From OCS116 cluster bacterium (lineage in GTDB: Bacteria; Pseudomonadota; Alphaproteobacteria; Rhizobiales; OSC116): 7,360 nucleotides of DNA. Of the stretch, positions 1-6,110 are shown in pieces. The stretch lies in NCBI GenBank assembly GCA_002402005.2, contig NVUS02000275.1:1-7360 (forward strand), given 5' to 3'. Below the pieces are notes generated by a model. That model ran no database searches and had not been told where the DNA came from. It saw only the letters and a program-made list of their open reading frames with translations. How positions within the stretch are numbered: the stretch's first letter is position 1; each line of letters begins with the position of its first letter. The position numbers and the translations under genes are program-made.

Positions 1-199
1 CTGTTGATTCAATAATGACTTTATCATTATCAATTAATGTCGGCACGACGCCTTTTGGGTTTAACGCCAAATATTCTGGCGTATGTGAATCACCAGCCCC
101 CAAATCCAAATGGTGTTTGGTAGCTTCTAATCCCTTTTCGGCAAGTGTCACCCTCACCTTCTGTGAACATACTGACATATCATTATGATAAAGCTCCAT
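1..199 (-). CDS. Glutathione S-transferase, N-terminal part (cut by window edge)
   Basis: The 66 visible codons encode the thioredoxin-like N-terminal domain of a cytosolic GST. Residues 1-10 are the first strand (MELYHNDMSV). They are followed by a CSQKVR segment (11-16) at the position of the catalytic Ser/Cys loop, the VVPTL segment with the conserved cis-proline (51-55), and the glutathione-binding Glu-Ser pair (64-65). Family knowledge: a Cys/Ser at this loop is typical of zeta-like GSTs (maleylacetoacetate or maleylpyruvate isomerases) and of the PcpC-type reductive dehalogenases. The helical C-terminal domain lies outside the window, so the subclass is not settled. Two ATG codons are adjacent (202-200 and 199-197). 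An AGGGAG ribosome site lies 2 nt from the first and 5 nt from the second, so I chose the second. The gene probably belongs to the same regulon as the FAH and transporter genes, because the same operator motif precedes it. Confidence 0.88.
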   Translation of the reverse strand, partial: MELYHNDMSVCSQKVRVTLAEKGLEATKHHLDLGAGDSHTPEYLALNPKGVVPTLIDNDKVIIEST

Positions 200-204
200 C
201 ATTT

Positions 205-210
205 CTCCCT
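205..210 (-). promoter_or_regulatory. Ribosome binding site of the GST gene
   Basis: AGGGAG on the minus strand. The 2-nt distance to the upstream ATG is too short, while the 5 nt to the second ATG is normal. It therefore decides the start in favour of the ATG at 199-197. Confidence 0.6.
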
Positions 211-261
211 TTTCTTGTTTGTATATGGTGATTGGTTGCGCATCGAAAAGGATTGATAATC

Positions 262-284
262 CTAATTTCAAATTGTAAAATTAG
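262..284. repeat. Inverted repeat with 7-bp arms in the GST leader
   Basis: CTAATTT (262-268) and AAATTAG (278-284) are perfect reverse complements around a 9-nt centre. The repeat lies just downstream of the predicted GST -10 box, around the likely transcription start. It could be an additional operator or a weak leader hairpin. It is all AT apart from the terminal C/G pair, so chance is quite possible. Confidence 0.35.
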
Positions 285-292
285 CCTATCAA

Positions 293-321
293 ATTGTCGC
301 ACAAAATTACGACCACCTCAA
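293..321 (-). promoter_or_regulatory. Candidate promoter of the GST gene
   Basis: On the minus strand, TTGAGG (321-316) is followed after 17 nt by GACAAT (298-293). Both hexamers are imperfect (4 of 6 matches each to TTGACA and TATAAT). The call rests mainly on geometry: the -35 lies 2 bp from the operator pair, exactly as at the FAH and binding-protein promoters. The implied leader is about 85 nt. Confidence 0.45.
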
Positions 322-322
322 C

Positions 323-357
323 GTAAAACATATTTTACAAAATAAAATATGTTTTAC
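323..357. promoter_or_regulatory. 35-bp perfect inverted repeat: paired operator TAAAA-N4-TTTTA
   Basis: GTAAAACATATTTTA (323-337) and TAAAATATGTTTTAC (343-357) are exact reverse complements, 15-bp arms around a 5-nt CAAAA centre. Each arm contains one TAAAA-N4-TTTTA element (324-337 and 343-356), with starts 19 bp apart, close to two helical turns. The same element recurs before the FAH gene and, as a pair with the same 19-bp step, before the binding-protein gene. I read it as a binding site for two regulator dimers, probably the GntR protein encoded at 5074-5763. It is unlikely to be a terminator, because it lies upstream of both flanking genes, which point away from it. Confidence 0.7.
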
Positions 358-672
358 TGTTTTTGGAAAAAATGAACTCTGATTTTGCTTTCTAAATTAT
401 AACCTTCTTATTCAATAAATTAGAGAAGATCTTATTAGTTTTAGAATGGCTACGAGTTAAATTTACTCCTACAATGTTTATAAAATAACTTTTTTATGAA
501 TTTTTATTGGGTTCACATCAAAACCTTTTTAGCCAAAATCCAGTCCCAATAATTAGTAATGTCAAAAATAATATCTCATAATTGACCGTTTGAAACATAT
601 TTATAGCTTTGTTAATCACCTTCAACAAAAGTTCAATCTAGCAGAAGTTTCACTTAACAAAATGGTAGCAAA

Positions 673-2671
673 ATGTCAGTTGCAAAAAAAATAATCAATA
701 GGTTTTCAGTAAAATCACAGGTCATTTCCATTACGGTTATGAGCTTAGTTGGTGTGGCGATTATTTCGACGGGGTCATATTACACTTCTGATATCATTTC
801 AAAAACAACAAATAATAGCATTGAAGCGACCAACAATGCCAACTTGCTACACGTTATTGATAAATTTGGCTTGGAAATGCGCCGCACCGAAAAAGACTAT
901 TTAAAAACATATGAAGATTTACATTATCAGAATTATCAAAAGACACTTGAAGACATGCGTCTTATCTTAGAAACGCTTGATGATTCTGTTAAGCTTGCGG
1001 AAAATAAAAGCACCCTCATCAAAATAAATACAGGCTTTGATTTATATTCTGAACAATTCGCTAAAGTTGTAACGCAGTTAAACGAATTGGGGCACTAATT
1101 CGACAAATGGGCTGCTTGGCCAATTAAACAGTGCGATTTACACATTGGACAATACAATTTTATCATTAAAAAAAGAGGTGTTTAACCCGACTGAATTGGA
1201 AGCCGTAAACGCAAGTTTGTATATGATGCGAATACGACAAAAGGATTTCATGCTCACCGGAGCTGGATCATTTCTTATATTATACAAGAGCGCATATAGA
1301 AGCCTTGAGGAATCGATTGAAAGTATAATTCTAAGCCGCAAACAAAAAGACGTGCTGATTAAGGCTATAAGTGAATATGACTCTCGTTTTCAAACGTGGA
1401 GTGCCATGAGAAAAAATTACAATATGGAAGTGTTGAAACTTGATGATATTTATAATGGTTTTTCACCATCAATTAAAATAATGATTGAAAAATTTTCGAA
1501 AGTTAGCCAGCTAAGAACAAGTGAAAGAATTTCTACCCAACAATCCTCTACCATTATTTTAATTGCCTTATCGCTTGCCATCATTTCGCTTATCACAGTT
1601 ATCAGCTTGCTGGTATCTTCAAACATTACAGAGAAAATAAAACAATTAAATGTACGCATGAAAAGCCTTGCAAGCGGTAATACTTCAGACGACATCCCCA
1701 ATACAGAATTAAAAAATGAATTGGGAGACATGGCGAATTCTCTATTGGTTTTTAAAGACACTGCCATTGCTAGATTAAAGTCTGAAACAGAAAAGGCTGA
1801 AACCAATGCTTTAGAACTTGAGAGAGCTCAATTGGTCGATGAATTGGTGGCGAATTTTCATGATATTTCTAGTGGCGAAATAAGCAATGTACAAAATGCA
1901 TCGGATCAATTGGAGGAAATGGCCAAAAGCTTAAACGACTTGTCCAAGGAAATGCAGAATCAAAGCCAAATTGTCACGCATAATGTAGATGATACAAATG
2001 TCAACGTGGCCCATGCAAGCACTGCAACTGACGAAATGGTGGCTTCGATTAAAGAAATTTCTAAGCAAGCGTCCCTATCGACAGATATTGCTGAACAAGC
2101 CAGCATAGAAACAAGCAAAACCGTAACGGTTATAAACACACTTTCCGCCAGTGCTAGCCATATCGAACAAGTGGTTAGATTGATTGAAGAGATTGCCGAA
2201 CAAACCAACTTACTTGCGCTTAATGCCACAATTGAAGCCGCCAGAGCTGGTGAAGCTGGCAGAGGGTTTGCGGTTGTGGCAAATGAGGTTAAAAGCCTAG
2301 CCAACCAAACAGCAAAAGCCACCGATGAAATTGCAGAACGTATAAATACGATTCAAATAGACAGCAAGTCGGCGGTTGATTCCATCATTAATGTTGAAAA
2401 TATCATCGCCAAGCTTTCGAACAGTTCTGTGGGAGTAGCGGCAGCGGTCGAAGAGCAAACTGCGATGATTGGCGAGATTGCATCTAGCGTTAGCAATGCA
2501 TCCACATTATCGAATAAAAGCACAAAATCCATGCATAAGGTTGAAGTGAATATTGAAGATACAAACTCTGTTGCCGATGATGTATACCGACTCGCAAATG
2601 ATCTTAAAAATCAAATCAAAGGACTTGAAAAGAGCACATCTGAATTTCTTAAAGGGGTTAAATCTGCCTAG
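673..2671 (+). pseudogene. Methyl-accepting chemotaxis protein (HBM-type sensor), frameshifted
   Basis: This membrane chemoreceptor is split into two frames. The first frame runs from the ATG at 673 to a stop at 1096-1098; the second carries the rest to 2671. Removing one G from the run at 1089-1092 joins them into a 665-residue protein of normal family length. The first frame has TM1 (about residues 17-37) and the first helical bundle of the sensor, with the RRTEKDYL signature. The second has the other half of the sensor with RQKDFML, TM2 (about 1547-1616), a HAMP domain, and the MCP signalling domain. The conserved hairpin tip (EQTNLLALNATIEAARAGE) is encoded around 2190-2260. No CheR/CheB-binding pentapeptide is visible at the C-terminus. 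As read, the first product stops in the sensor. Starting the second frame internally would give TM2 without TM1, so function is doubtful. HBM sensors bind small organic acids and other metabolites; the ligand here is unknown. The ribosome site before 673 is weak. Confidence 0.85.
1089..1092 (+). other. Frameshift site in the chemoreceptor gene (G4 run)
   Basis: The first frame reads ...QLNELGH then stop. With GGGG shortened to GGG it reads ...QLNELGTNSTNGLLGQLNSA and continues into the second frame, matching the usual HBM receptor sequence style (TGLLG-like segment). The event is therefore a single inserted base, or a sequencing error in a short homopolymer. Nothing resembles a known programmed +1 site. 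Confidence 0.8.
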
Positions 2672-2699
2672 ATTTCCACTCCATATCTGCTATGGATGC

Positions 2700-3002
2700 T
2701 CACTTATAGTCTATGAGGGTCATTAAAAATTCATTGTCTAGCTCTTTTTGCGGCAGACCTTCTCCATAGACAAGCCATTGCAATTCAATATTGAATTTCT
2801 CACAAAATATAATGGCTTGGATCAATGGCAAATCTCGTCGTGCGATTTCATAGCTTTTATAGGAACTTAGTGAAAATTCTAGCTTGAGCGCAAACTCTTT
2901 TTGCGAAAAACCAAGAACCCGCCTCACCAGCCGCATTCGGTTTGCTATGTCAATCCGAATGCTTACCAGACGATCCGAAGATTTATCATCAGTCTGCTTC
3001 AT
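2700..3002 (-). CDS. Small XRE-type helix-turn-helix regulator
   Basis: This is a 100-residue DNA-binding protein consisting essentially of one Cro/CI-type domain (about residues 20-78). The turn motif is GFSQKEFALKL (31-41), followed by recognition-helix sequence with SLSSYKSYEIARRDLP (44-59). The end of the domain has the common form NIELQWLVYGEGLP. There is no sensor or enzyme domain. I chose the ATG at 3002-3000. An ATG at 3053 is in frame, but the extra 17 residues only read through the end of the dioxygenase gene. With the chosen start the gene overlaps the dioxygenase stop by 14 bp (ATGAAGCAGACTGA) and has no clear ribosome site of its own, which suggests translational coupling. It is the last gene of the FAH operon and probably tunes that operon or a linked target; its target is not visible. 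Confidence 0.8.
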   Translation of the reverse strand: MKQTDDKSSDRLVSIRIDIANRMRLVRRVLGFSQKEFALKLEFSLSSYKSYEIARRDLPLIQAIIFCEKFNIELQWLVYGEGLPQKELDNEFLMTLIDYK

Positions 3003-3945
3003 AATTATGTACGAAATCTTTTGGTGATTCTGGCCCCCAAAGATAAAACGCATCTTCGCCCGGGAAATCGCCGGCTTCCCAGTTTTGATCTAGGGGAATA
3101 TAATCAATATCCGCTGAATATTCAGCATAGCTGCCCCAAGGATCCTTTACATAATGGAAATAATTTGAGCCCAAAACATGGCGACCCAAGCCCCAGCCTT
3201 TGGAATAACCTTTATCCGCCATTTGCATCGCACCAAGGCCAATTTCATTAATTGAACCAACATCCCAGCTACAATGGTGCAGACCCGGAGCGTTAGATTT
3301 TGCAAAGGCAATTAAATGATGATCTGAGCCATGAATGCCATGCATGAAGCACACTCCGTCACCGCTTTGATCTGACAATCGAAGCCCTAAAATTCGGCTA
3401 TAAAAATCGATAGCTTTTAACACATCTTTGGTGAATATGAGCACATGCGCCAAACGAGTGGGTTGCACAATATTTGCAGCCGATCTGGTGGTCGCAGCGG
3501 CCACACCTGCAGGCACAGAATCCATAAAAAACCCAGACTTAACATCGGGCGATGTTTTGGCAGAAATACTTATTTCGATCAGGACATTATTATGATCATA
3601 AAACCAAATGCCATTTGAATTTAGACCTTTTGGTGGATCAATGAGTTTGATGCTTTCATTTTCAACGCGTTTTTTCATGCGGTCAAAATCTTCTTCGAAG
3701 ACGCCAAAAGAAAGATAATTCAATTTCTTTTGGCTGCCTTCGCCGATACTGACCCAACGGTGGTCGGAGCCAAATGTATAGAGACCGAGAGAATTGCCCT
3801 CTTCTCTCACATCAAGACCAAATGACTTATAAAAATTCTCAGCAACCTGTAGATCAGGAACAACCATTTTAAAATTATCCATAGAATGAACGCCAAGTTC
3901 ACCGGGTCTTTTTGTAATGCCAATTTGTCCGTTGATTGCTGTCAT
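2989..3945 (-). CDS. VOC-superfamily type I extradiol dioxygenase-like protein
   Basis: A 318-residue protein with two vicinal-oxygen-chelate modules (about 18-130 and 163-280), the length and layout of type I extradiol dioxygenases. By comparison with BphC-type enzymes the iron ligands are all present: His167 (RLAHVL), His223/His224 (GLHHCSWDV) and Glu275 (AEYSAD). The second-shell histidines also appear, at His209/210 (SDHHLIAF) and His256 (GRHVLG). This supports an active Fe(II) enzyme that opens a catechol- or hydroquinone-type ring with O2 in the cytoplasm; the substrate cannot be read from sequence. It follows the FAH gene by 26 bp and has a GGTGG ribosome site 7 nt before its ATG. Its stop overlaps the XRE regulator. 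A non-dioxygenase VOC function (glyoxalase or fosfomycin-type) is less likely given the two-module length and the conserved triad. Confidence 0.82.
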   Translation of the reverse strand: MTAINGQIGITKRPGELGVHSMDNFKMVVPDLQVAENFYKSFGLDVREEGNSLGLYTFGSDHRWVSIGEGSQKKLNYLSFGVFEEDFDRMKKRVENESIKLIDPPKGLNSNGIWFYDHNNVLIEISISAKTSPDVKSGFFMDSVPAGVAAATTRSAANIVQPTRLAHVLIFTKDVLKAIDFYSRILGLRLSDQSGDGVCFMHGIHGSDHHLIAFAKSNAPGLHHCSWDVGSINEIGLGAMQMADKGYSKGWGLGRHVLGSNYFHYVKDPWGSYAEYSADIDYIPLDQNWEAGDFPGEDAFYLWGPESPKDFVHNYEAD

Positions 3946-3971
3946 GATTTTTCCACCAAGGTTAATTTAAA

Positions 3972-4835
3972 CTATTGCGAAACTCTGTCTTTAATTGGGT
4001 TGTTTAATATGCCAATTGATTCGATTTCGACTTCACAAACATCGCCATCTTTCATAAATAATGGTGGTGTTCTGGCAAGACCTATGCCACCAGGTGTGCC
4101 TGTTACGATGACATCACCAGGGTTTAGCGTCATGAATTGAGAGATAATTGATACCAAAGATGCGACAGAGAAAACCATATCATCAATTTTAGTTTCTTGA
4201 ACGACCATGCCGTTCAAACGGGTGGTCAATTGCAGACCAAGACAGCCTTTGGGTAGCACATCGGCAGTTACAAAATGCGGACCGAATGCGCCAGTGTCAT
4301 CAAAGTTTTTACCCGGTGTCCATTGCGGTGCTTTGTGCTGATAATCACGGATTGAACCATCGTTGAAAACAGAATAGCCGGCGACATGGTCCAATGCTTC
4401 ATCTTCACTTACGCGATAAGCTTTTTTGCCGATGATAGCTGCTAGCTCGCCTTCATAATCCAATTGAATGGATTCTTCGGGGCGTAGAATAGGTGCGCCA
4501 TGACCAATGAGGCTAGAATTGAACCGGCCAAATAAAGTTGGATAATCGGGAGTTTCGAAACCGCTTTCTTTGGAATGATCTACATAATTTAAACCAACAC
4601 ATATTACTTTTTCGGGATTTGAAACAGGTGGCAATAAATCAACATTGGAAATAGAAACTTCGGCGGCGTTTTTTAGGGTTTCATACGCATCATTTAATGC
4701 TGAACCACCGGTTTCAATTAATGACAATAGGTTGCCTGGATAATTGGAGTTATTGGCCAGCATTCCTTTGAAAGTACCGTCAACCTCTACTGCAATTCCT
4801 TCGACATTATTTTCTATATATGACATGAATTTCAT
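3972..4835 (-). CDS. Fumarylacetoacetate hydrolase (FAH) family protein
   Basis: A 287-residue protein of the FAH fold, with a short N-terminal domain (1-70) and the catalytic domain (about 74-285). Conserved blocks are GLNYVDHSKE (81-90) with the His87/Glu90 pair, and YEGELAAIIGK (127-137) with metal ligands Glu128 and Glu130. Asp159 (FNDGS) completes the Mg/Mn site, followed by GKNFDDTGAFGP (175-186) and GDVIVTGTPGGIG (240-252). The family hydrolyses, hydrates or decarboxylates 2-oxo/dienoic acids, including acylpyruvates, fumarylpyruvate and 2,4-diketo sugar acids. It would act after ring opening by the neighbouring dioxygenase. It is the first gene of the operon, with AAGGA 9 nt before the ATG and a strong candidate promoter 31-59 bp upstream carrying the shared operator. 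The exact reaction is unresolved: a sugar-acid hydrolase role is the main alternative, given the sugar-type transporter nearby. Confidence 0.9.
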   Translation of the reverse strand: MKFMSYIENNVEGIAVEVDGTFKGMLANNSNYPGNLLSLIETGGSALNDAYETLKNAAEVSISNVDLLPPVSNPEKVICVGLNYVDHSKESGFETPDYPTLFGRFNSSLIGHGAPILRPEESIQLDYEGELAAIIGKKAYRVSEDEALDHVAGYSVFNDGSIRDYQHKAPQWTPGKNFDDTGAFGPHFVTADVLPKGCLGLQLTTRLNGMVVQETKIDDMVFSVASLVSIISQFMTLNPGDVIVTGTPGGIGLARTPPLFMKDGDVCEVEIESIGILNNPIKDRVSQ

Positions 4836-4865
4836 TATTTTTTTTCCTTAAATTCGTTTGAGACA

Positions 4866-4894
4866 AAAATAATGAAATAAAATCTACATGTCAA
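4866..4894 (-). promoter_or_regulatory. Promoter of the FAH-dioxygenase-XRE operon
   Basis: On the minus strand, a perfect TTGACA (4894-4889) is followed after 17 nt by TATTTT (4871-4866). Transcription would start near 4859, giving a leader of about 24 nt with its ribosome site. The shared operator element ends 2 bp upstream of the -35. Confidence 0.65.
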
Positions 4895-4896
4895 TT

Positions 4897-4910
4897 AAAA
4901 ATATATTTTA
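4897..4910. promoter_or_regulatory. Operator element before the FAH gene
   Basis: AAAAATATATTTTA matches TAAAA-N4-TTTTA with one mismatch and lies 2 bp upstream of the -35 box at 4894, the same distance as at the other two promoters. A full second copy 19 bp further upstream is not present. The sequence at 4916-4929 is at best a degenerate match. Confidence 0.5.
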
Positions 4911-5073
4911 TAGTGCAACAACTTTTTTGTTGAGAAAAAACTTCATCCAGCGCAAATGCGACACTAGATGCCAATTTTTAGAATCCACACGCGCAACGGA
5001 AGGGCGTTTAAACCCATCGAAATTAGGGAAACACCTTAACAAATATGGTAAAATGGCAGGATTTAGCTGGTAT
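4911..5073. other. Gap between gntR-type gene and FAH operator
   Basis: No gene is called here. I see no terminator with a stem and T-run behind the GntR gene. A short inverted repeat CAACAA/TTGTTG lies at 4916-4932. The segment from about 4936 is less AT-rich than the rest of the gap and has an open plus-strand frame without a recognisable family. Confidence 0.4.
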
Positions 5074-5763
5074 TTATTCGCCGTTTTGAAGCTTTTCAAG
5101 CATTGGAGAATCAATGATAATCTTACTTGTGAGCAATAAATGTTCGCGCATGAAAACAACTGCCAAGTCAGCTTTTCTAGCAATTGTGGCATCAAATATA
5201 TTCTGATGTTCAAGGGCAACATCTCGCTCATCTGCTCTTAGAGGAATAGAAATATACCTATACCTCTCTGTTTGTTCATATAAATTCAACCTTAGCTTCA
5301 ATAGCCAAGTGTTCGGACAGGCGGACACCAAAGCGTCATGAAATTTAAAGTGAGCAACCGACCATTGATCATTTAGAACGCCATTATCGGCGGGGTCTGT
5401 TTCTGGAATTTGCTTAAGACGGTGAAAGCTGGCAACCAACTCACTTTCCCAATCTAAGCTATGGTTTTCAATGGCTTCACGCAAACACTGCTCTTCAATT
5501 ATGAGCCTTGCATTGGTTAAATCCAAAAGGTCTTTAGGTGAAACCTCTGGCACTCTAAAACCTTTTTGAGCAGAAGTGGTGGCCATATTTTCTGCCACTA
5601 AACTAGACAATGCCTCTCTGACAGCGCCGATACTTACGCCAAAATCTTTAGCGATATCATTAATTCTGATTTTAGCCCCTGGCTTGATACGACAACTTAG
5701 AATGTCGCTTCTAAGCCTGACATAGGCTTGCTGAGCTTGAGTTAAGTTTGCTTTTACATTCAT
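5074..5763 (-). CDS. GntR-family transcriptional regulator with FCD domain
   Basis: A 229-residue cytoplasmic regulator. Residues 11-72 are the winged helix-turn-helix, with the family pattern IKPGAKIRINDIAKDFGVS (26-44) and AVREALSSLVAENM (47-60). Residues about 80-213 are the all-helical FCD sensor domain. Its metal/ligand pocket residues can be seen: His138 and His142 (AHFKFHDAL), His186 (EHQNIF) and His208 (MREHLL), with Arg86 in the first sensor helix. Proteins of this kind bind carboxylic acids, often through a metal, and usually repress a nearby catabolic operon until an intermediate appears. It is encoded between the FAH operon and the divergent ABC importer, which makes it the natural regulator of both and the best candidate for the TAAAA-N4-TTTTA sites. 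The start ATG at 5763-5761 has a modest GGA ribosome site about 6 nt upstream. Confidence 0.92.
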   Translation of the reverse strand: MNVKANLTQAQQAYVRLRSDILSCRIKPGAKIRINDIAKDFGVSIGAVREALSSLVAENMATTSAQKGFRVPEVSPKDLLDLTNARLIIEEQCLREAIENHSLDWESELVASFHRLKQIPETDPADNGVLNDQWSVAHFKFHDALVSACPNTWLLKLRLNLYEQTERYRYISIPLRADERDVALEHQNIFDATIARKADLAVVFMREHLLLTSKIIIDSPMLEKLQNGE

Positions 5764-5943
5764 ACTAAGTCCACGATTTTATTTAAACTTAAATTTCAAA
5801 TCTATTCAAAAAGAAAATGAAGAGAATAACTTAATTTCGAAGAAATTTAATTAGACACACTTACTTAAGATTAATTACTTTTGACCGAATATTCCCGATT
5901 TACGAGGAAATATCAATATTTTTATAGTTACATTTTGGTGGTT

Positions 5944-5959
5944 TTGACAGAAATGTCAA
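5944..5959. promoter_or_regulatory. Inverted repeat TTGACA-GAAA-TGTCAA, possible -35 of the GntR gene
   Basis: The arms are perfect 6-mers around GAAA. The right arm, read on the minus strand, is a consensus TTGACA (5959-5954), 4 bp from the operator pair, with CAAAAT (5937-5932) after 16 nt as a modest -10. This could be the GntR promoter, placing the operator between two divergent -35 boxes and allowing autoregulation. The long implied leader (about 160 nt) is a weakness. It may instead be an operator for another protein. Confidence 0.35.
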
Positions 5960-5963
5960 TTTA

Positions 5964-5996
5964 TAAAATATGTTTTATTATTTAAAATATTTTTTA
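5964..5996. promoter_or_regulatory. Paired operator before the ABC importer
   Basis: Two elements, TAAAATATGTTTTA (5964-5977, perfect TAAAA-N4-TTTTA) and TAAAATATTTTTTA (5983-5996, also perfect), start 19 bp apart. The second ends 2 bp before the -35 box at 5999. The 14 bases of the first copy are identical to the right arm of the GST-side repeat at 343-356. Confidence 0.65.
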
Positions 5997-5998
5997 TT

Positions 5999-6028
5999 TT
6001 GACAATAGATATTGATTATGCGTATATT
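5999..6028 (+). promoter_or_regulatory. Promoter of the ABC importer
   Basis: Perfect TTGACA (5999-6004), 18-nt spacer, TATATT (6023-6028). Transcription would begin near 6035, downstream of an in-frame TTG codon at 6012, so that codon cannot be the start of the binding-protein gene. Confidence 0.65.
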
Positions 6029-6098
6029 TCTCGTGATAAATCGCAATTTCTATTTGTTTATTGCGGCTTTGAAAAAATTGAATTTACGAAAATTAATT

Positions 6099-6104
6099 GG
6101 GAGG
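6099..6104 (+). promoter_or_regulatory. Ribosome binding site of the binding-protein gene
   Basis: GGGAGG, 6 nt before the ATG at 6111, is the strongest ribosome site in the window. It fixes the start at 6111 and suits the high expression expected of a periplasmic binding protein. Confidence 0.8.
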
Positions 6105-6110
6105 AATTTT

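Larger units (their letters stand above)
203..672. other. 470-bp gene-free region between divergent GST and chemoreceptor genes
   Basis: This is very AT-rich, with stops in all frames and no convincing small gene or RNA. The left half holds the GST ribosome site, candidate promoter and operator pair. The right half (about 360-672) should hold the chemoreceptor promoter. A TTGACC at 582-587 and a TTGAAA at 590-595 are possible -35 boxes, but neither has a good -10 at normal spacing, so I make no promoter call. A degenerate operator-like copy lies at 591-604. Confidence 0.6.
5764..6110. other. 347-bp divergent regulatory region between GntR and importer genes
   Basis: This is extremely AT-rich with no gene. 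It contains an inverted repeat TTGACA/TGTCAA (5944-5959), the operator pair (5964-5996), the importer promoter (5999-6028) and an importer leader of about 75 nt ending in a strong ribosome site. The part from 5764 to about 5940 must hold most of the GntR leader. I see no clear terminator, riboswitch or small gene there. Confidence 0.6.

Noticed and set aside
1090..1098. Programmed ribosomal frameshift in the chemoreceptor
   Set aside because: A +1 shift would be needed. There is no slippery context or stimulatory structure of a known type, and chemoreceptors are not known to use one, so a plain indel or read error is simpler.
2680..2696. TCCATA/TATGGA hairpin between the convergent chemoreceptor and XRE genes
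   Set aside because: It is only 6 bp, AT-rich and without a T-run on either strand, so it does not support a terminator call.
3003..3053. A 17-residue N-terminal extension of the XRE regulator
   Set aside because: The extra residues only read the dioxygenase C-terminal region in another frame and add nothing to the helix-turn-helix domain.
3113..3126. 14-bp palindrome GCTGAATATTCAGC
   Set aside because: It lies inside the dioxygenase gene and encodes part of the conserved AEYSAD segment, so protein constraint and chance explain it.
2901..3251. Plus-strand open frame across the XRE and dioxygenase genes
   Set aside because: It is antisense to two well-supported genes, with no ribosome site and a composition typical of a shadow frame.
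4916..4932. CAACAA/TTGTTG inverted repeat behind the GntR gene
   Set aside because: The short AT-rich stem has no T-run in the minus direction. It also overlaps the position where a second operator copy would lie, but matches that motif poorly.
6012..6110. A longer start (TTG at 6012) for the binding-protein gene
   Set aside because: It lies between the -35 and -10 boxes of the promoter, would put 33 residues before a clear signal peptide, and lacks a ribosome site, while the ATG at 6111 has GGGAGG at ideal spacing.
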